Notes under the pieces: model-generated
Databases searched by the model: none
Told to the model about the DNA's origin: nothing
What the model saw: the letters and a program-made list of their open reading frames with translations, nothing else
NCBI RefSeq assembly: GCF_009796805.1
Contig: NZ_CP047029.1
Location: 2,056,501 to 2,120,500, forward strand
DNA: 64,000 bases
From: Algibacter sp. L1A34
GTDB lineage: Bacteria > Bacteroidota > Bacteroidia > Flavobacteriales > Flavobacteriaceae
Direction of reading: 5' to 3'
Translations under genes and position numbers: made by a program
In this document: positions 24,603 to 33,310 of the stretch, in pieces
Layout: each line of letters starts with the position of its first letter
Position numbering within the stretch: position 1 is the first letter of the stretch

Positions 24603-25401
24603 AGAAATCTTCTAGTTTTTTAGTTAATAAAATTTTATTGTTTAAAATACTGGGTACCTTTTGTTTATTTATGAATTCAAGAATTTTATCTTCCAATTTA
24701 TCTTTGAATATTATATTATAAGCCCCAGAAACAACAACGGCCATATAAAATGAAGAAAAATTTTGGAGGTGAATATGGTAAAGATCATATTCTATGTATT
24801 GCAAATTTTGACTTTCTTTTTTAAAAGCATCTTCAACAAAACTCTTAATAGCGGTTAGCATACCAGCTACCATATCTTCATCGGCCATTTCATCTTTCGA
24901 AAATTCTGCTAATACAATTCCAGAACCTTTTTCAATAATAATTACCTGTTCTATTTTTGTATTGGTTTGTTCTTGAATCATTATGTCAGATTCATCAACA
25001 CCCGATGCTTTAGATTTTGCTTTTCTAAAAAAACGTTTAAATGAAAAAGTATTATTTACTTGATTATTTATTTTTTCAGAAAGTAATTTCATTTCATGTT
25101 GTACATAACGCTTAACCATTTTTCCTAATATTGGAAAAAGTGCTTCAACAACAGCATCTTGCGAGTTTTTAATTTCTTTTTTTAAAGCTTCTGTAATTGT
25201 TGCCCCGAGCCTATCAGGCATTTCGTTTATAAATGCTGTTATTTTCTCGTCAATAATAGGGTCTATCTTGGTCGATAGGTTTTTATGATTATTAAGAGTC
25301 TCTTCAAGTATTTTAATTTTTTTCTCAATAGATGAGGCAAATTCTCGCTCATCATTAAGCAAAATATCTTTAATGATACTTAATTTTTCATCTTGATTCA
25401 T
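24583..25401 (-). CDS. Probable roadblock/longin-type partner of the small GTPase
   Basis: 272 residues, cytoplasmic. The first half is helical and charged (LSIIKDILLNDEREF; FPILGKMVKRYVQHEMKLLSEKINNQ; FSFKRFFRKAKSKASG). The second half has a mixed fold: QVIIIEKGSGIVLAEF, then EDMVAGMLTAIKSFVEDAF, then a strand with MAVVVSGAYN. From memory this matches the N-terminal module of some bacterial proteins annotated as OmpA, where a similar EQVxLIHxxSGLLL...DMVSGMLTAIxDFV pattern precedes an OmpA domain. Here no OmpA domain follows. The fold pattern resembles roadblock/longin regulators of small GTPases, and the 20-base overlap with the GTPase gene supports that reading. The assignment is inference. 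Confidence 0.6.
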   Translation of the reverse strand: MNQDEKLSIIKDILLNDEREFASSIEKKIKILEETLNNHKNLSTKIDPIIDEKITAFINEMPDRLGATITEALKKEIKNSQDAVVEALFPILGKMVKRYVQHEMKLLSEKINNQVNNTFSFKRFFRKAKSKASGVDESDIMIQEQTNTKIEQVIIIEKGSGIVLAEFSKDEMADEDMVAGMLTAIKSFVEDAFKKESQNLQYIEYDLYHIHLQNFSSFYMAVVVSGAYNIIFKDKLEDKILEFINKQKVPSILNNKILLTKKLEDFFENDSI

Positions 25402-25415
25402 TTAAGAAAATATAT

Positions 25416-25778
25416 TTATTCACTTATATTTTTACCTAATTTGATAAAAAGCTCACTTAATAATTTACGATCAATCTTTTTATTATCAAGATTTTCTAGC
25501 TTATCATTTACGGAGTTTTCAAGATCGGTAATTCTAATGTTTACATCTGTACTAAGAGAATCAATATTTTTTAAAAGTTCAGATTCTACAGCGCTAATTA
25601 AATTTTGAAGTTCTTCTTTCTTAGCTAAAATATCAGTTTTTAAAGCCTCAAATTCCGAATCGTAAGCCTGAATATTATCTCCAAAAATAAGCTCCTTAAT
25701 GGCATCAATTTTTGAAGTGGCATTTTTAGATTTGCCATTCAAATGTTCTTCAGTCTCTACTTTTACGTGTTCTTTCAT
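25416..25778 (-). CDS. Small coiled-coil protein, first gene of the GTPase module
   Basis: 120 residues, acidic and helical, without signal peptide or membrane segment. DAIKELIFGDNIQAYDSEFEAL is followed by a long coiled coil (ILAKKEELQNLISAVESELL...ITDLENSVNDKLENL) and a short tail DRKLLSELFIKLGKNI. It lies 14 bases upstream of the roadblock/longin-like gene in the same orientation. I do not recognise a named family. A scaffold or oligomerization partner in the GTPase complex is a guess from context. Confidence 0.75.
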   Translation of the reverse strand: MKEHVKVETEEHLNGKSKNATSKIDAIKELIFGDNIQAYDSEFEALKTDILAKKEELQNLISAVESELLKNIDSLSTDVNIRITDLENSVNDKLENLDNKKIDRKLLSELFIKLGKNISE

Positions 25779-25802
25779 TTTCGGGAGTGTTTGCTATTAA
25801 TA

Positions 25803-25810
25803 CAAAAGTA
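25803..25810 (-). promoter_or_regulatory. Candidate -7 element for the GTPase/kinase operon
   Basis: Read on the minus strand the bases are TACTTTTG, an exact TAnnTTTG match, 25 bases before the first ATG of the operon (25778). No clear TTG is found at the -33 position. Confidence 0.4.
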
Positions 25811-26354
25811 ATCTAAAATGGATAAAAATTATTGGATTTTGAGTTTTTTTAGAATAACCGATGCCTTAACTAAAGAGAAATAATGGGTTGATGTATAAAT
25901 TGTAAGATAGTAATATGTTTAAAAGAATAAGTGATTTATCACTTATTATTAATTTAATGACTATAAGTATGAGGTTTTTTAGTTTAAGTAAATACTTTCT
26001 TATTGGGTGTTAAAAATGCTGAAAGGAACTCTAATATTTATTTTTTTTGAAGATTACTTAGGGGAGTTCTATTTATGGATTTGAAAAACTTAAGGGCGTG
26101 TTGTTTTAATTGTTCTTAATCTCAGTTTTGTGAATTAAAAGATTGGTTTTGTTTAATCAATTTCCGAAGAAATAGCATGTTTTTGTTTAGCTAATTAATC
26201 TCATCTCTAATAGGTTGAGGTGTGTAATGGAGAGTTTGGTGTAAAGGAAAAGCATTTAGGGCTAAAGAAGATTAAAACACCAAAAATAAATTGTTAGAAT
26301 ATAAGTGGTTTTATTAAGAAAGAAATAATAATTTTTCTCAAAAGAACATTTTTT
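25811..26354. other. Intergenic region with a 22-base palindrome
   Basis: No reading frame worth calling lies between the divergent GTPase operon and the sugar transferase gene. The one clear structure is a perfect palindrome at 25926-25947 (AATAAGTGAT, two T, then its complement). It is not followed by a T run, so it reads more like a protein-binding site than a terminator. Confidence 0.45.
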
Positions 26355-26385
26355 TTGATAGAGGCGTATTATTTTCTATATTTGA
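26355..26385 (+). promoter_or_regulatory. Promoter of the sugar-phosphate transferase gene
   Basis: A -33 TTTG at 26355-26358, a 19-base spacer and a -7 TATATTTG at 26378-26385 together match the Bacteroidota consensus (TTG, about 19 bases, TAnnTTTG). The predicted start of transcription lies about 65-70 bases before the ATG at 26460. This is the best promoter match in the window. Confidence 0.65.
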
Positions 26386-26459
26386 CTGCTCGTACTAAAT
26401 CGAACTGTTTAAATATAGAATAATAGCCTGAGTTTTAATTATTAGTTTAAACAAGAAAA

Positions 26460-27809
26460 ATGCAGAAATCCTATTTTAGCATCCCTCTTTCGTTACCGTT
26501 CCATATTGTAGCATTAAATGCTACCTTTTATTTTTTTATACCGGAAACTTATGGAAATGGTTTAGAAGGTATTATTTATTACAATTTAGCATGGTTCCTT
26601 ACTACACATTCTATAAATTTTTATGCAACTGTAAGACGACAAGTATTTACTATTAAAGCCAAAAGTTTCTTTACACTATTTGTGTTATATGGGATGGCAT
26701 TTTTTGCTTCGTTTACTTTCTTTGGGTTCAAGGATTACAGTCCACTGTATCTCATTGCAGTATATGCGTTCTTTTGTGCTCAAATACTAATTTTACGCAT
26801 GTTCTTTCATTGGGCAAGAAAAATTTATCTTTCTAATACAGTGAACAATACTAAAGTAATTGTAGTGGGATGGGATAAAAATCTAAAAAAGGTACGTGCC
26901 ATTTTTGATAACCCAGAGCACGAGTATGAATATGTAGGTTTTTTTGATAATAAAATATCTAAAAGTCCTACTTATCTAGGGCCTATTGAAGACTGTTATA
27001 AGTATATTTTTGAAAATGATATTAGTGAAGTGTTTTGTATAGCCTCAAGTTTATCAAAAGAAGAAATTAAGAGTCTCATGCAAATAGCCGATAATAGTTT
27101 TAAGCGTATTAGAATCATTCCTGATAATAAAGAAATGTTCTCGCGTGCCATGTCCATTGAATTGTACGGTACAGTCCCAGTGCTAAACCTAAGAGCATCA
27201 CCTTTAGAGTTGGAATATGCCAACTTTGTTAAGCGGGTATTTGATATTGTATTCTCCATTGGAGTTATTTTATTTGTTCTTTCTTGGTTGGTGCCGGTTG
27301 TATATATATTACAAAAATTTGATTCTAAAGGTCCTCTATTTTTTAAGCAGAAGCGAGACGGGGTGAATAAGAAGACTTTTTTATGTTATAAATTTAGGTC
27401 AATGACCGAGACTAATGAAAGTGATAGTAAAATGGCTACTAAGGGAGATATGCGTATTACTCGATTAGGGAAAATTTTACGAAAAACCAGTATTGATGAG
27501 TTGCCTCAGTTTTTGAATGTGCTTAGAGGGGATATGAGTGTTGTAGGACCTCGACCGCATATGAAATTGCATACGGAGGAGTTCCAAAGCACTGTGGACA
27601 AATACTTGGTAAGGCACTTTTTAAAACCTGGTATTACAGGTTTGGCGCAGGTAAAGGGGTATCGAGGAGAAATTATAGATAAATCTGATATTGTTAACAG
27701 AGTACGTTATGATATTTTTTATATGGAAAAGTGGTCCTTTAAACTAGATCTAAGAATAATCTATCTAACTGTTTTTAATGCCTTAAGTGGAGAAGAGAAA
27801 GCTTATTAA
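26460..27809 (+). CDS. Undecaprenyl-phosphate sugar-1-phosphate transferase, WcaJ type
   Basis: 449 residues. Four N-terminal membrane helices (about 10-120) are followed by a Rossmann-like CoA-binding segment (VIVVGWDKNLKKVRAIFDNPEHEYEYVGFFDN) and a fifth membrane helix near 265. The C-terminal bacterial sugar transferase domain shows KRVFDIVFS, GPLFFKQKRDG, YKFRSM, KTSIDELPQFLNVLRGDMSVVGPRPH and LKPGITGLAQVKGYRGE. These are the hallmarks of polyprenyl-phosphate glycosylphosphotransferases that start exopolysaccharide or capsule repeat units. No other polysaccharide genes lie beside it, so it acts as an orphan initiating enzyme here. It carries its own strong promoter. Confidence 0.93.
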   Translation: MQKSYFSIPLSLPFHIVALNATFYFFIPETYGNGLEGIIYYNLAWFLTTHSINFYATVRRQVFTIKAKSFFTLFVLYGMAFFASFTFFGFKDYSPLYLIAVYAFFCAQILILRMFFHWARKIYLSNTVNNTKVIVVGWDKNLKKVRAIFDNPEHEYEYVGFFDNKISKSPTYLGPIEDCYKYIFENDISEVFCIASSLSKEEIKSLMQIADNSFKRIRIIPDNKEMFSRAMSIELYGTVPVLNLRASPLELEYANFVKRVFDIVFSIGVILFVLSWLVPVVYILQKFDSKGPLFFKQKRDGVNKKTFLCYKFRSMTETNESDSKMATKGDMRITRLGKILRKTSIDELPQFLNVLRGDMSVVGPRPHMKLHTEEFQSTVDKYLVRHFLKPGITGLAQVKGYRGEIIDKSDIVNRVRYDIFYMEKWSFKLDLRIIYLTVFNALSGEEKAY

Positions 27810-27904
27810 TTGTTCTCTCTATTTAGAGATATATTATTAGTTTATTTTTAATGTGCGTAATAAGCATTATGCTTAAATATTCTTGGTGTTTCTTAATCTT
27901 AAAT

Positions 27905-28225
27905 TCACTACATCTAACGTTTGTTCTTGAAACTCATCAACAAGGCACTAATAACTAGTTTACCGCTTAGGGCAGTTTCTTGAGCTTTAGCTAATATTAT
28001 TGCTGGCGAAGAAACATGAACACAACTGATACCTTCAGTTCTAAAAGTAATACCCTTATGTTTATTGTTTTTATTGATGAAATGATCTCGTGTATACTCA
28101 TTAACCAGATAGTTGTCCATACCATTATCGGTTAAAAAAATCCGGCGAAATAGAATCATTAAACTATTATCAGGCCAATTAATTACTACGCCGTTAATTT
28201 CTATATAATATTTTGGTTTTTTCAA
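27905..28225 (-). pseudogene. Truncated, frameshifted copy of the accessory gene at 51335
   Basis: A minus-strand frame of 103 codons (28225-27914) matches the protein encoded at 51335-52504 over its middle part: FLTDNG-x-x-NYLVNEY, DHFINKNNKHKG and ILAKAQE are shared. The first 350 bases of the intact gene are missing, and about 35 codons are lost between the INWPDNS and FLTDNG segments. After the GKLVIS segment the frame breaks. A shift of one frame restores similarity (DEFQEQT against GEFNENT) down to about 27905. This is a decayed paralogue, not a working gene. Confidence 0.8.
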
Positions 28226-28596
28226 TATACTTTTTATTTTAAAAATTGCTTTCTACATTGTTTCTATACTGTTTAACTTATGCCTATTTCAGGATGTGGT
28301 AACATTTGAATAAGGGAAAAAAGATTAAAACGATATTCTATTCTTTTAATAAAAAGGAGTAAGGTTTAGAACGGTTTATATAATATTCTTCTTGTACCAT
28401 ATTGTTAAGTATCGAGTAAGCGAGAGGGTTTAACACCGATATAGCATCATTTGTTGTACACCTTGTTTAATTTGTGTTAAATTTAGAATCTAACATTCTC
28501 TAATTTGCTTTTAAATTTAGGTGATATTCTATTTTATTAAAATTAATTATTTTAAAATAAAAAAGAATGTAACTTAGTAAATAGAAACAGGCATAC
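28226..28596 (+). other. Gap upstream of the hybrid regulator gene
   Basis: No reading frame is supported in these 371 bases. GTAACATTTGA at 28299-28309 is, on its complement, a 10 of 11 match to a sequence at 33066-33076 in front of the GH3 operon. No exact TAnnTTTG promoter was found before the ATG at 28597. Confidence 0.35.
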
Positions 28597-31500
28597 ATGA
28601 GTTTAAATAGAACCTTTTATTCTTTTATTATTTTATTCTTTTTTAGTCTTAATTTTTGGGGCCAAAATATAGATCGAGATTTTAATTTTGTTAAAATCAA
28701 AGATGGAATATCCAAAGTTGGAATTTACTCAGTTTCACAAGATCACTATGGTTTTATTTGGATATGCACAAATGGTTCTGGTTTGTACAAATTTGACGGA
28801 ATTGATTATACCTCTTATAAATTTAAAGTAGATGATTCAACATCTTTAAGTAGTAATTTAGTTTTTACTTCTTATATAGATAAATCTAATCGGTTATGGA
28901 TAGGAACCGAAGATGGTTTAAACCTTTACAATCGAGATTTAGATCAATTCGAAAGAATTAATGCTGGAAACTTTGGAGAAACAAGTGTCTCGGTGTTAAG
29001 CATTCACGAAGATAATAATAATAACCTTTATGTTGGTACTGGACAATTGGGGTTGCTAAAAATGAATTTAGAAACCTTCGAAATTATTTCTATTCCAGAT
29101 AGAAGTGGAGTTGTTCCTGCTATTAATAGTATAAAGTCTAGTAAAAATGGAACTATATTTCTTGGCACTAGCGTTGGTCTAAGAATAGTAGATACTGAAA
29201 CTAATAAAATAATATCACCTAAGATAGATAAAGGGGTTGGAGAGATTGATTTATCGGGTCCGGTTCAATATTTACATCTAGATGATGATGTTCTTTGGGC
29301 TGGTACATATAGCAAAGGGCTTTATAAATATACTTTTAAAGATATAAGTATAAATACTTTTTCAAGTTATGAAATAAGCAATAAGCGAATATTAGCTATC
29401 GTACAATTGCCAGATAGTTCCTTACTTGTCGGAACTGAGAACGATGGTTTGTTTCATATGTCAAACACGGGATCCCTAATTAAAAATTATATATACAAAA
29501 AGGAAGATGGAAAAAGTATTCTTTCCAATTCAATATGGTCATTGTTTATTGATAATGATCAGCGAATTTGGATGGGGTATTATAACTCAGGTGTTGCTTT
29601 AAGCGATGATTTGTTTGATAAGTTTAAAAACATCGAAAGTTTAACTAATAATAAAAACACACTACAAAATGGATCTGTAACCGGATTTGTTAAATCAAAG
29701 AATGGAGATATATGGATTTCCATGGATGGTGGGGGTATTGATATTTATAATTCAAAGGAATCAAAGATTAGGCATGTCAATATAGATGCTGATGACTATT
29801 TTTCGGGATTAACAAGTAATTATATTCAAACCCTTTTTATAGATAGTAAAGAAAACATATGGGCAGGTAGTTGGGATAACGGTATTTATCTATTAAGGAA
29901 AGGTGCTAAAAAATTTGAAAATATCAATATTCAAAGTTCAAATGGTAAATTAAAATCGAATGCAATATTAAGTTTTGGTGAGGGGCTTGATGGTGATATA
30001 TGGATAGGAACTTTCTATGCAGGTGTTTATTCATATAATTTAAAAGAGAATGAAATAAAGCATTATAATTCAAATCAATTTACCAATTATAGCATACCAA
30101 CTAGCGACGTTAGAAAAATATTAGTTGATTCTAATGGAAGTATTTGGCTTGGAACTACAGAGGGACTTTTTGTTCTAAAAAAAGGAGATAATGCAGAGTT
30201 ATATCTTACGTCGTTTAGAGAACAAATGTTTAAATCTTATAATAATCATAAAAGTACAGGGCATATTCTTTCTTTATTTGAAAGTTCTGATAATTTTTTA
30301 TGGATAGGAACTCGAGGAGCAGGACTTTGCCGTTACGATATAACAAATAATGAGTTTAAATGGTTTAATGAATTAAATGGTTTTAAAGAAGATAATGTAG
30401 CGAGTATTTTGGAATCTCAGAATGGTGATTTATGGATTAGTGGTAATTCTGGGCTAACAAAATTCAATACAAAAGATTATCAAACAACTAGTTTTACTGT
30501 TAATGATGGTTTATTGTCTGATGATTTTAATTTTAATGCTGCTTTAAAGGATGACGATGGAACCCTCTATTTTGGGAATTATAAAGGCATAGATTATTTT
30601 AATCCAGAAGAATTGGTGCTTAATGAACGTGTACCAATATTGTATTTAACAGGGTTTAAATTATTTAATTCTGATGTTATTCCTAATAATGAAAATTCGC
30701 CACTTCAAAAAGTAATAACTGAAACTAAAAGTTTAGAGTTAAAACATACACAATCTGTATTTACTATTGAATTTACAGGCATAAATTTTACCAGACCAGA
30801 AAAAAATCAATATGCTTATTATTTAGAAGGTTTAGAGGAATCATGGAACTATGTTGGAAATCAAAAAAGTGCTACTTATACTAATTTAGATTATGGTGAT
30901 TATATTTTTAAATTAAAAGCAGCCAATAATGATGGTGTTTGGAACGAGGTGCCATTAACCTTAAAGATTAAGATGTTGCCACCTTGGTGGAAAACTAAAA
31001 TAGCAGTTGTTTTTTATTGCCTATTATTTTTTCTTGGAATATTTTTATTAAACAAAATTACCCAAAGTAGAATTAAGGAGAAGGAAGCTATTATAAACGA
31101 ACGCATGCAGCGTGTACAAGAGGATAAATTAAATGAAAAGAAAATTCAATTTTTTACTAATATCTCTCATGAATTTAGAACACCACTTACATTAATTATA
31201 AATCCATTACAAGACGTATTAAAAGATGCTAGTTTAAATCTTCCTTATACAGTAAAAGAAAGGCTTAACGTAGTTTATAAAAATACAGATAGGCTTTATC
31301 GATTAATAAATGAATTAATGGACTTTAGGAAATTAGAGTTGAATAAAGTTAATATAAAAGCAGAGCAGTTTAATCTCGTAGATTTTTCAAAAGATATGGT
31401 AAGCTATTTTAAAGAGGAAGCTTACAATAGAAATATATGCCTTAGTATAGATGCCGATGTTCCCGATTTACAAATATGGGCAGATCAAAGTATGTTAGAA

Positions 31501-32751
31501 AAAATTATTTTCAACTTATTATCAAATGCATTTAAAGTAACACCAGATAGTGGGGCTATAAGTATAGATGTTTTATCAACAGATAAACTTGTTTTATTAC
31601 CTCTGGTTGATGAGGTTAACCCAACTAAAACCATAGAAATTAGAGTCTCCGATACAGGTCCTGGGTTAGAAAAAGATCAATTAGATAAAATTTTTGAAAG
31701 ATTTTACCAAGTAGATAGGCTTAACAAAACTTATTATGGAGGCACAGGGATTGGGTTGGAAGTTGTACAAAGCTTCGTGGCTTTGCATAAAGGGAAAATT
31801 GAAGTAGAAAGTAGTATAGGGCAAGGCACAACTTTTAGAATATTTTTACCTGAAGGGAAAGCTCATTTTAACAAAAACGAATTATCTAGTGCAGTAGTAA
31901 TAGAACCTTCGCAGAATAAAAAGAAAAGATTCCTTTTAAATTTCAATGAAGAAGAAAAAACAGATAAGGTAGAATATGAGACTTTTTCTAAATCAAAAAC
32001 CTTATTAATTGTTGAGGATAGTGCAGAATTAAGAAATTATTTAAAACGGGAATTAAAAAACACTTTTAAAGTTTTGGTGGCTAAAAATGGTGTTGAAGGA
32101 TTAAGGGTTGCAAAAGAGTCGAGCCCAGATATTATAATAACCGATGTTATAATGCCAGAAATGAATGGGTTTGAATTTTGTAATAAAATTAAAAGTGATT
32201 TAAAAACGAGTCATATCCCCCTTTTAATGTTAACTGCAAAAACAAGAATAGAAGATCGTATTGAGGGTGTTGGTTATGGTGCAGATGCTTATATGGTAAA
32301 ACCATTTGATATGCGATTACTTAAAATAAGGTTAATACAATTAATAAAAAGTAGACAATCTATTTTTGATAAATATTTTGGTGATGTTAGTGGTAAAGAG
32401 GAAAGTGAGAGTGCTTCTGCTATAGAAATTGATAAAGAGTTTATTCAAAAAGTACTTAAATATATAAATGCTAATATTAGTGATACAGATTTAAGTGTAG
32501 AGCTTTTAGCATCTCATGTAAGCTTAAGTAGAAGCAGGTTGTATAGAAAAATAAAAGGTCTTACTGGGCAAACGGTTACTGAGTTTATTAGAAAAGTAAG
32601 ACTACAAAGAGCTAAGCAAATTCTTGAAAAAGGAAATGCTAACATTAGCGAGGTTTGTTTTAAGGTAGGCTTCTCTTCACCTTCATATTTCACAAAATGT
32701 TTTAAGGCTCATTTTGGTATTCTTCCAACAGAAGTTGAAGTTAAAGCGTAG
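28597..32751 (+). CDS. Hybrid two-component system regulator of the xylan PUL
   Basis: 1384 residues. A signal sequence (ending near FWGQ) precedes about 14 Reg_prop-type propeller blades (residues ~25-690, with repeats such as GNIWIGT and LWIGTEDGLN), a Y_Y_Y domain (~715-790), one membrane helix (~800-820), a HisKA domain with NISHEFRTPLT (H858), an HATPase_c domain (NLLSNAFKV, DTGPGL, GTGIGL), a receiver with D1183 in IIITDVIMPEMNG, and an AraC-type helix-turn-helix at the C-terminus (LLASHVSLSRSRLYRKIKGLTG, VGFSSPSYFTKCFK). This is the classical HTCS layout: periplasmic binding of an oligosaccharide leads to activation of the neighbouring PUL. The adjacent xylanase genes make xylo-oligosaccharides the likely signal. 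Confidence 0.96.
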   Translation: MSLNRTFYSFIILFFFSLNFWGQNIDRDFNFVKIKDGISKVGIYSVSQDHYGFIWICTNGSGLYKFDGIDYTSYKFKVDDSTSLSSNLVFTSYIDKSNRLWIGTEDGLNLYNRDLDQFERINAGNFGETSVSVLSIHEDNNNNLYVGTGQLGLLKMNLETFEIISIPDRSGVVPAINSIKSSKNGTIFLGTSVGLRIVDTETNKIISPKIDKGVGEIDLSGPVQYLHLDDDVLWAGTYSKGLYKYTFKDISINTFSSYEISNKRILAIVQLPDSSLLVGTENDGLFHMSNTGSLIKNYIYKKEDGKSILSNSIWSLFIDNDQRIWMGYYNSGVALSDDLFDKFKNIESLTNNKNTLQNGSVTGFVKSKNGDIWISMDGGGIDIYNSKESKIRHVNIDADDYFSGLTSNYIQTLFIDSKENIWAGSWDNGIYLLRKGAKKFENINIQSSNGKLKSNAILSFGEGLDGDIWIGTFYAGVYSYNLKENEIKHYNSNQFTNYSIPTSDVRKILVDSNGSIWLGTTEGLFVLKKGDNAELYLTSFREQMFKSYNNHKSTGHILSLFESSDNFLWIGTRGAGLCRYDITNNEFKWFNELNGFKEDNVASILESQNGDLWISGNSGLTKFNTKDYQTTSFTVNDGLLSDDFNFNAALKDDDGTLYFGNYKGIDYFNPEELVLNERVPILYLTGFKLFNSDVIPNNENSPLQKVITETKSLELKHTQSVFTIEFTGINFTRPEKNQYAYYLEGLEESWNYVGNQKSATYTNLDYGDYIFKLKAANNDGVWNEVPLTLKIKMLPPWWKTKIAVVFYCLLFFLGIFLLNKITQSRIKEKEAIINERMQRVQEDKLNEKKIQFFTNISHEFRTPLTLIINPLQDVLKDASLNLPYTVKERLNVVYKNTDRLYRLINELMDFRKLELNKVNIKAEQFNLVDFSKDMVSYFKEEAYNRNICLSIDADVPDLQIWADQSMLEKIIFNLLSNAFKVTPDSGAISIDVLSTDKLVLLPLVDEVNPTKTIEIRVSDTGPGLEKDQLDKIFERFYQVDRLNKTYYGGTGIGLEVVQSFVALHKGKIEVESSIGQGTTFRIFLPEGKAHFNKNELSSAVVIEPSQNKKKRFLLNFNEEEKTDKVEYETFSKSKTLLIVEDSAELRNYLKRELKNTFKVLVAKNGVEGLRVAKESSPDIIITDVIMPEMNGFEFCNKIKSDLKTSHIPLLMLTAKTRIEDRIEGVGYGADAYMVKPFDMRLLKIRLIQLIKSRQSIFDKYFGDVSGKEESESASAIEIDKEFIQKVLKYINANISDTDLSVELLASHVSLSRSRLYRKIKGLTGQTVTEFIRKVRLQRAKQILEKGNANISEVCFKVGFSSPSYFTKCFKAHFGILPTEVEVKA

Positions 32752-32820
32752 TAAAAGTTTGTTTTAACGTATATACATTATCAATATTTTTGGCAGTATT
32801 TAATAAGCTGCGTAAGTTTT

Positions 32821-32855
32821 AAAATCTCAGGCTAAGATTTAACCTGAGGTTTTTT
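32821..32855 (+). terminator. Rho-independent terminator after the hybrid regulator
   Basis: AAAATCTCAGG and CCTGAGGTTTT pair over 11 positions (one G-U), with an 11-base loop, and the descending arm runs into a T tract. It lies 70 bases after the stop at 32751. Confidence 0.85.
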
Positions 32856-33067
32856 CAACTTAAATAGTGAAATTCTTCAATTAATTATAACAAAATATAG
32901 TGAGCTAAAGGTGTGTTTTGTTGAGCAAATCCCAATTCATGTTATAGCTAAGTGTATCGTTATTCATCTGTAAAACCGCTATTAGTAATTAATATATCGA
33001 TATTTAGTATTTGGTTTCTTTACTTTATTCTCTTCGTAATTATTACAAATGGTGCTTCTTATATGTC

Positions 33068-33111
33068 AAATGTTGCGTAAACACTCTTTATTAAGCAGAT
33101 TGGCAACATTT
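33068..33111. promoter_or_regulatory. Inverted repeat in front of the GH3/Sus operon
   Basis: AAATGTTGC (33068-33076) and its exact complement GCAACATTT (33103-33111) are 35 bases apart centre to centre, near three helical turns. They lie about 50-90 bases upstream of the candidate -7 element at 33159. The GCAACA core recurs upstream of the minus-strand xylan operon (60268-60281) and of the alkaline phosphatase gene (49227-49232). A regulator operator is plausible. Confidence 0.4.
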
Positions 33112-33158
33112 ATATCACAGGTTGTTCATATTTAGCATCATTTAAGTAATGTCATTTT

Positions 33159-33166
33159 TATATTTG
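33159..33166 (+). promoter_or_regulatory. Candidate -7 element for the PUL operon
   Basis: TATATTTG fits TAnnTTTG exactly and lies 28 bases before the small ORF at 33187 and 145 bases before the GH3 gene. No proper TTG is found 19 bases upstream, which would fit an activator-dependent promoter. The rest of the gap 32856-33158 shows no reading frame. Confidence 0.45.
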
Positions 33167-33186
33167 GATAAGGATGATAAGATAAT

Positions 33187-33300
33187 ATGGAACAATATAA
33201 ATCGAAAAACAAGAAAGGTGTTAAGTCTAAACTGTTAAGAGAAGTACTACTAATAGCTCTTCTACTGCTACTTCTTATTTTAATCTTTAATTGTTTTTAG
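33187..33300 (+). CDS. Small single-helix membrane protein (37 residues)
   Basis: An ATG at 33187 opens 37 codons: a lysine-rich head (MEQYKSKNKKGVKSK) followed by one leucine-rich membrane helix and the end NCF. It stops 10 bases before the GH3 start and lies between the candidate promoter and the first PUL gene, on the same strand. The positive-inside head and uninterrupted hydrophobic core argue for a real small membrane protein rather than a random frame, but its length makes the call uncertain. A translated leader with a regulatory role is an alternative. Confidence 0.45.
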   Translation: MEQYKSKNKKGVKSKLLREVLLIALLLLLLILIFNCF

Positions 33301-33310
33301 AATAAAACTA

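Noticed and set aside
27861-27875. Palindrome TAAGCATTATGCTTA after the sugar transferase gene
   Set aside because: Short, AT-rich and without a T run. It is not enough for a terminator call.
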